A DNA stretch of 10,308 nucleotides. It comes from UBA2336 sp964597075 (GTDB taxonomy: Bacteria > Bacteroidota > Bacteroidia > Cytophagales > Cyclobacteriaceae). Positions 7,104-10,308 of this stretch are shown here, in pieces. The translations under genes were made by a program, and so were the position numbers. Numbering within the stretch: the first letter of the stretch is position 1; every line of letters begins with the position of its first letter. Under the pieces are notes generated by a model. That model worked only from the letters and a program-made list of their open reading frames with translations, was not told the DNA's origin and ran no database searches. The stretch lies in the NCBI GenBank assembly GCA_964597075.1, contig CAZQXC010000089.1:1-10308 (forward strand), given 5' to 3'.

Positions 7104-7135
7104 GTTTCTGTACCTGTTTTAATACACAGCAGCAT

Positions 7136-7816
7136 ATGAAAAAAATATTCCTTGTTCTTTTTGGTTTAGCGGCAGTCGGAGAGTTGCTGACACAGCTTAT
7201 CGAGTTGCCAACAATGCACCTGATAACCAAGCCGGCCCTTCTGTTATTGTTGTTGGGGTATTACTATTTTACTGTTCGCGAACAAAAAGGCATACCTTCT
7301 TTCATGGTAATACTGGCGCTTGTTTTTTCATGGGGTGGCGATGTGTTGCTAATGAAATCTGGTGAACTTTTTTTTATGCTGGGATTGGTCTCTTTTTTAA
7401 TCGCCCATGTGTTCTACATTTTTGTTTTCAGGCAATTCCGAAATGATGATGAGACAAGCTCGCTGCAAGGACTACAACGAATTCGTTTTGCCTTTCCGAT
7501 ACTTCTCTATGGATATGGTCTTGTGGTTATACTTTATTCTGAGTTAGGCGACAGGACAGCACCCGTATTGATTTATGCGCTTGTATTAACCCTCATGGTC
7601 TTAAATGCATTATTTCGTTTTGGCAGAACATCATCCGCCAGTTTTGCGTATGTGTTTGGCGGTGCTATTCTGTTTATGATCTCAGACTCCTTACTTGCTG
7701 TGAATAAATTTTTAGAACCTATAACGTTATCCGGGCTATGGATTATGCTCACCTATATCAGTGCGCAATTCTTTATTGTGACTGGATTGCTAAAAGACGG
7801 TAAGCCTTCCAACTAA
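7136..7816 (+). CDS. YhhN/TMEM86-family membrane protein (possible lysoplasmalogenase)
   Basis: 226 residues, almost entirely hydrophobic with about 7-8 predicted membrane segments, the normal size for the YhhN family. Family signatures are the TKPALLLLLL stretch (31-40), GGDVLLM (67-73), H91 in FLIAHVFYIF, and GGAILFMISDSLLAVNKF (175-192) with the conserved acidic and Asn positions D184 and N190. Animal members (TMEM86) hydrolyse the vinyl-ether bond of lysoplasmalogens, and some bacterial members have been assigned the same activity. Whether this organism contains plasmalogens is not known from the window, so the substrate is open. The ATG at 7136 gives a natural N-terminus (MKKIFLVLFGL); the frame is open 36 codons further up but that stretch overlaps the MFS gene. 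It is the last gene of the operon, followed by a terminator. Confidence 0.88.
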   Translation: MKKIFLVLFGLAAVGELLTQLIELPTMHLITKPALLLLLLGYYYFTVREQKGIPSFMVILALVFSWGGDVLLMKSGELFFMLGLVSFLIAHVFYIFVFRQFRNDDETSSLQGLQRIRFAFPILLYGYGLVVILYSELGDRTAPVLIYALVLTLMVLNALFRFGRTSSASFAYVFGGAILFMISDSLLAVNKFLEPITLSGLWIMLTYISAQFFIVTGLLKDGKPSN

Positions 7817-7824
7817 CTTTGAAA

Positions 7825-7858
7825 TAAAAAAAGCGGGAATTACGTTCCCGCTATTTTT
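7825..7858. terminator. Bidirectional intrinsic terminator
   Basis: AGCGGGAA (7832-7839) pairs perfectly with TTCCCGCT (7845-7852) around a TTACG loop. An A-run precedes it and a T-run (ATTTTT) follows, so it works as an intrinsic terminator on both strands. It lies 15 bp after the YhhN stop and about 58 bp after the convergent DUF2807 stop, closing both transcription units. Confidence 0.88.
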
Positions 7859-7864
7859 CCTTAT

Positions 7865-7906
7865 CTAACGTTAGTCTTTCTACTTATGTCTTAAGTCTTA
7901 TGTCTT
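7865..7906. repeat. Short repeats between convergent genes
   Basis: CTAACGTTAG (7865-7874) is a perfect 10-bp palindrome. It is followed by two direct copies of CTTATGTCTT (7883-7892 and 7897-7906), with related AGTCTT units between and before them. The stretch is noncoding, between the terminator and the DUF2807 stop codon. It reads like a small simple-sequence repeat; no function is apparent. Confidence 0.5.
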
Positions 7907-7910
7907 TTAT

Positions 7911-8720
7911 CTAGGATATTTTTCTCACTTTCCCACTACCGCTGGAGTTGGCGTTAACATGATTAGGATTGCCCTTGTAGCTTACACTTCCGCTTCCGCT
8001 GATGTTGGCGTTGAGTTCAGTTTTAACATTGATCTCCACACTTCCTGATCCGGCAATCTTAATATCCGCTGTTTCTGTTTCCAGATCGGCAGCGCGGATT
8101 CTTCCAGATCCGCTGATACTTGTTTTAAAGGAGCTTGCTTTGCCGCTGGCCACCAGTTTTCCGGAACCGGAAATACTTACATCGAGTTCATTCGCAATGG
8201 TAATGGTGGCCTCTATATCACCAGCACCACTAATACCACTCTCCATATTATTACATTTTCCCCGTAGCAGAATGTTACCTGAGCCTGAAACGCTTGCATC
8301 CAGGTTGTTCGCCTCCACTTCCGCTTTTAACGAACCACTTCCGCTTACTTTAAGGTCTAAATCACCGGTAACAATTTTTGTTTGGGTTTCCAGTTTGCCC
8401 GACCCGCTAACATTTAAACCGCGAATATCCTTTGCAGTAATGTAAACGTTTATGCGGTCTTCTTTGCTCCAGTTCCAGTCACCCCACCTATCTTTGGAGC
8501 GTATAACCAATTTTCCACTTTCTACCTTTACTTCAATTCTTTCAAGAGCTTCTTTGCTTCCCTCCACTTCAACACGTTGGGTGTTTCCTTGCTTGACATA
8601 GGCATTTCCGGACACCCCAAAGGATATTTTAGTGAATGGTTCAACATTTACCGTTTCGCGGTTTTGAGCTGATACCCAGGAACTGATCAGCAGGAATAAA
8701 ACAATACTTAATTTTTGCAT
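7911..8720 (-). CDS. Secreted head-GIN domain (DUF2807) protein with nine SGSG repeats
   Basis: 269 residues from the ATG at 8720, which gives a clean signal peptide (MQKLSIVLFLLISSWVSAQ). The frame is open 36 codons further up, but that extension lacks signal-peptide character and overlaps the divergent YigZ gene. After an N-terminal beta-rich part (VEPFTKISFGVSGNAYVKQG, 26-45), the remainder is a ladder of repeats of 18-21 residues. Each carries SGSG or a variant, starting at residues 105, 126, 145, 164, 184, 203, 223, 241 and 260, with alternating hydrophobic residues between. This fits the right-handed beta-helix or roll of head-GIN/DUF2807 domains, common in Bacteroidota secreted proteins and sometimes described as adhesin-like. 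The molecular role is not established. It ends against a bidirectional terminator shared with the prfB operon. Confidence 0.9.
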   Translation of the reverse strand: MQKLSIVLFLLISSWVSAQNRETVNVEPFTKISFGVSGNAYVKQGNTQRVEVEGSKEALERIEVKVESGKLVIRSKDRWGDWNWSKEDRINVYITAKDIRGLNVSGSGKLETQTKIVTGDLDLKVSGSGSLKAEVEANNLDASVSGSGNILLRGKCNNMESGISGAGDIEATITIANELDVSISGSGKLVASGKASSFKTSISGSGRIRAADLETETADIKIAGSGSVEINVKTELNANISGSGSVSYKGNPNHVNANSSGSGKVRKIS

Positions 8721-8770
8721 GATATAATTATTTCGGTTTCGGGTAAAGAGACACATCTGACCATAGAAGG

Positions 8771-8801
8771 TTGCACGGACTCCCTGTGATCCCTTACTTT
8801 G
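8771..8801 (+). promoter_or_regulatory. Candidate promoter for the YigZ-family gene
   Basis: TTG (8771-8773), a 20-nt spacer, and TTACTTTG (8794-8801) resemble the Bacteroidota -33/-7 pair (TTG and TAnnTTTG, one mismatch). Transcription would begin near 8808. The TTG at 8799 falls inside the -7 box, so if this promoter is real, that codon would not be in the mRNA and translation would start at the TTG at 8823. Confidence 0.4.
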
Positions 8802-8822
8802 ACGCAGAATCACCCCTATAAG

Positions 8823-9446
8823 TTGCACGATACACAGTTTAGTTTTCGAGCCCTTTCAGCGCCATCAGAAGGCCTTTATAAGGAAAAAGGAAGCAAATTC
8901 CTCGCTTTCGCATACCCGGTAAGGTCTGAGGAGGACATCAAAGAGCATCTTTCAGCCTTGAAAAAAAAATATTTTGATGCCCGTCACCATGGTTATGCAT
9001 GGATGCTGGGTGCCGACAAACAAAAGTTTAGGGCATTTGATGACGGAGAGCCCAATCATTCAGCCGGAGACCCGATTCTGGGTCAGATTCGTTCCGTCAA
9101 CCTTACCAATGTATTGATTGTGGTGGTGCGCTATTTCGGTGGTGTTAAGCTTGGCGTAGGCGGATTAATTTCAGCCTACCGTGCGGCTGCTGCTGATGCG
9201 TTGGGAAAGGCATCTATTGTTGTTCAGGAAATAACTCAGGTTGTTGATTTGTCATACGATTACACTGCTTCACCTGAGGTAATGCGACTGGTAAAGGAAT
9301 TTGAGTTAACTATTTGGCAACAATCAATTACAGAAATAGGATTTATGAAGGTATGTGTTTGGGCGGCTGTTAAGCACAAATTCATGGATAGGATAAAACT
9401 TTTACAGGCTACGAAAGTGAATATTGAGGTAAAGGATTATCAATAA
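8823..9446 (+). CDS. YigZ/IMPACT-family protein (UPF0029)
   Basis: 207 residues from the TTG at 8823, close to E. coli YigZ (about 204). The N-terminal IMPACT domain shows SEGLYKEKGSKFLAFAYPV, then DARHHGYAWMLG, DDGEPNHSAGDPILGQI and RYFGGVKLGVGGLISAYRAA, all family hallmarks. The last ~70 residues form the ferredoxin-like DUF1949 domain. The eukaryotic relative IMPACT/YIH1 regulates the kinase GCN2; the bacterial role is unsettled. There is no ATG near the N-terminus. The frame is closed by TGA at 8787, leaving TTG at 8799 (215 residues) or 8823. The latter is chosen because it gives the usual short lead before the SEG motif and because 8799 overlaps a promoter-like box. It is divergent from the DUF2807 gene and followed after 25 bp by the TetA-like gene. 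Confidence 0.9.
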   Translation: MHDTQFSFRALSAPSEGLYKEKGSKFLAFAYPVRSEEDIKEHLSALKKKYFDARHHGYAWMLGADKQKFRAFDDGEPNHSAGDPILGQIRSVNLTNVLIVVVRYFGGVKLGVGGLISAYRAAAADALGKASIVVQEITQVVDLSYDYTASPEVMRLVKEFELTIWQQSITEIGFMKVCVWAAVKHKFMDRIKLLQATKVNIEVKDYQ

Positions 9447-9471
9447 AACCTATCTTGTAAAAAAGTTATCC

Positions 9472-10308
9472 ATGTCCTCCACCCGGAAGCCGGCCCTCGG
9501 CTTTATTTTTATCACGTTGCTTATTGATGTAACCGGGCTGGGTATAATTATTCCGGTATTACCCAAGCTGATCCAGGAACTTAGCCATGGTTCGCTGAGT
9601 GAAGCAGCCGCCTACGGAGGTTGGTTAATTTCAGTATATGCGATCATGCAGTTTGTTTGTTCGCCTATTATGGGTGGCTTAAGTGATCGCTTTGGCCGCA
9701 GGCCCGTATTACTGGCTTCCTTATTTGGTTTTGGGTTGGATTATTTATTCCTCGCATTTGCACCTACGCTAGGGTGGCTTTTTGTTGGCCGTATGATTGC
9801 CGGAATTATGGGTGCGAGTTTCACCACCGCAGCTGCTTACATTGCTGACATAAGCACACCGGAAAAACGTGCACAGAATTTTGGTATCATCGGTACGGCT
9901 TTTGGCCTGGGATTTATCATCGGTCCGGTAATCGGTGGATTGTTGGGAAGTTATGGTTCACGCATTCCGTTTATGGTGGCCGCTGCACTCACACTATTGA
10001 ATTGGTTGTACGGATTGTTCATACTGCCTGAATCTTTAAAACCTGAGAACCGCAGAAAGTTTGAATGGAGAAGGGCCAATCCTGTCGGCACCTTAAAAAG
10101 TCTTTTTCGCTACAAAGTGATAGCCGGCTTATTTGTATCACTGGCTTTTCTATACATCTCCAGTCATGCTGTACAAAGTAATTGGTCCTATTACTCCATG
10201 GAAAAGTTTCAATGGGATGAACGCGCTATTGGTATTTCACTGGGTGTAGTTGGTCTTGTATCCGCTATTGTTCAAGGCGGACTCATCCGCATCATCATTC
10301 CGAAGCTG
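9472..10308 (+). CDS. TetA-like MFS multidrug permease (TCR/Tet family), 3' end missing
   Basis: The first 279 codons run to the window edge with no stop, against roughly 400 residues for a complete protein. Features typical of 12-helix DHA1/TetA-type proton antiporters: LLIDVTGLGIIIPVLP (16-31) in helix 1, a perfect motif A GGLSDRFGRRP (68-78), LDYLFLAFAPTL (89-100), GRMIAGIMGAS (106-116), and motif C around 138-156 (GTAFGLGFIIGPVIGG). The resemblance to TetA is family-level. Chromosomal members in Bacteroidota are generally annotated TCR/Tet family MFS transporter, and tetracycline resistance should not be assumed. It starts at the ATG at 9472, 25 bp after the YigZ gene, and could be read through from it. 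No Shine-Dalgarno site is seen. Confidence 0.92.
   Translation, partial: MSSTRKPALGFIFITLLIDVTGLGIIIPVLPKLIQELSHGSLSEAAAYGGWLISVYAIMQFVCSPIMGGLSDRFGRRPVLLASLFGFGLDYLFLAFAPTLGWLFVGRMIAGIMGASFTTAAAYIADISTPEKRAQNFGIIGTAFGLGFIIGPVIGGLLGSYGSRIPFMVAAALTLLNWLYGLFILPESLKPENRRKFEWRRANPVGTLKSLFRYKVIAGLFVSLAFLYISSHAVQSNWSYYSMEKFQWDERAIGISLGVVGLVSAIVQGGLIRIIIPKL

Noticed and set aside
7028..7135. N-terminal extension of the YhhN gene inside the MFS gene
   Set aside because: The extension is a shadow of the MFS coding sequence and lacks family similarity; the ATG at 7136 gives a typical hydrophobic N-terminus.
7865..7906. CRISPR-like or att-site repeats
   Set aside because: Only two 10-bp copies with no spacer structure, no cas genes and no integrase; it looks like a small simple repeat.
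8002..8445. Plus-strand frame with repeating LPDP/LPEP motifs
   Set aside because: The repeats are the antisense image of the SGSG ladder of the DUF2807 gene, not an independent repeat protein.
8721..8828. N-terminal extension of the DUF2807 gene
   Set aside because: It would bury the signal peptide 36 residues inside the protein and overlap the divergent promoter and start of the YigZ gene.
9472..10308. Tetracycline-resistance gene
   Set aside because: The TetA resemblance is at family level only; chromosomal TCR/Tet-type permeases have varied or unknown substrates.

Overview
The window looks like a chromosomal segment of a Bacteroidota bacterium, probably from the Cytophagales or a close relative. 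Four things point there: start codons with A/T-rich upstream sequence and no Shine-Dalgarno site, a TAnnTTTG-type promoter element ahead of prfB, a secreted CarboxypepD_reg-like plus TlpA-thioredoxin fusion, and a head-GIN (DUF2807) protein. The lineage is inferred from style and families only; no rRNA or other decisive marker is present.

Left part (about 1-2620), all minus strand: ilvE (branched-chain aminotransferase), an EamA/DMT-family permease 50 bp upstream of it that could share its transcript, and a small DUF1801-like protein of unknown role. Then comes a 510-bp intergenic region (2621-3130). It holds an 86-bp GC-rich compound palindrome, a small hairpin, and a TATATTTG promoter element for prfB.

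Centre (3131-7816), plus strand: a compact set of four genes that reads as one operon. It starts with prfB (release factor 2), whose reading frame is split by an in-frame TGA at a textbook +1 programmed-frameshift site. Next, sharing one base of a TAATG junction, is the secreted thioredoxin fusion protein. An MFS permease follows with a TTG start 11 bases inside the previous gene, and a YhhN-family membrane protein lies 32 bp further on. A bidirectional hairpin terminator (about 7825-7858) closes the operon and also serves the convergent DUF2807 gene.

Right part: a minus-strand head-GIN domain protein carrying nine SGSG-type repeats is divergent from a plus-strand YigZ/IMPACT-family gene. That gene is followed 25 bp later by a TetA-like DHA1 multidrug permease, which runs off the right edge and is incomplete.

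Most of the window is ordinary housekeeping and envelope gene content. I see no phage, IS element, CRISPR array, tRNA or rRNA, and no convincing novel multi-gene system. The items most worth a second look are the prfB recoding site in a phylum that generally does not use Shine-Dalgarno pairing for initiation, the compound palindromic repeat, and the domain architecture of the thioredoxin fusion downstream of prfB.
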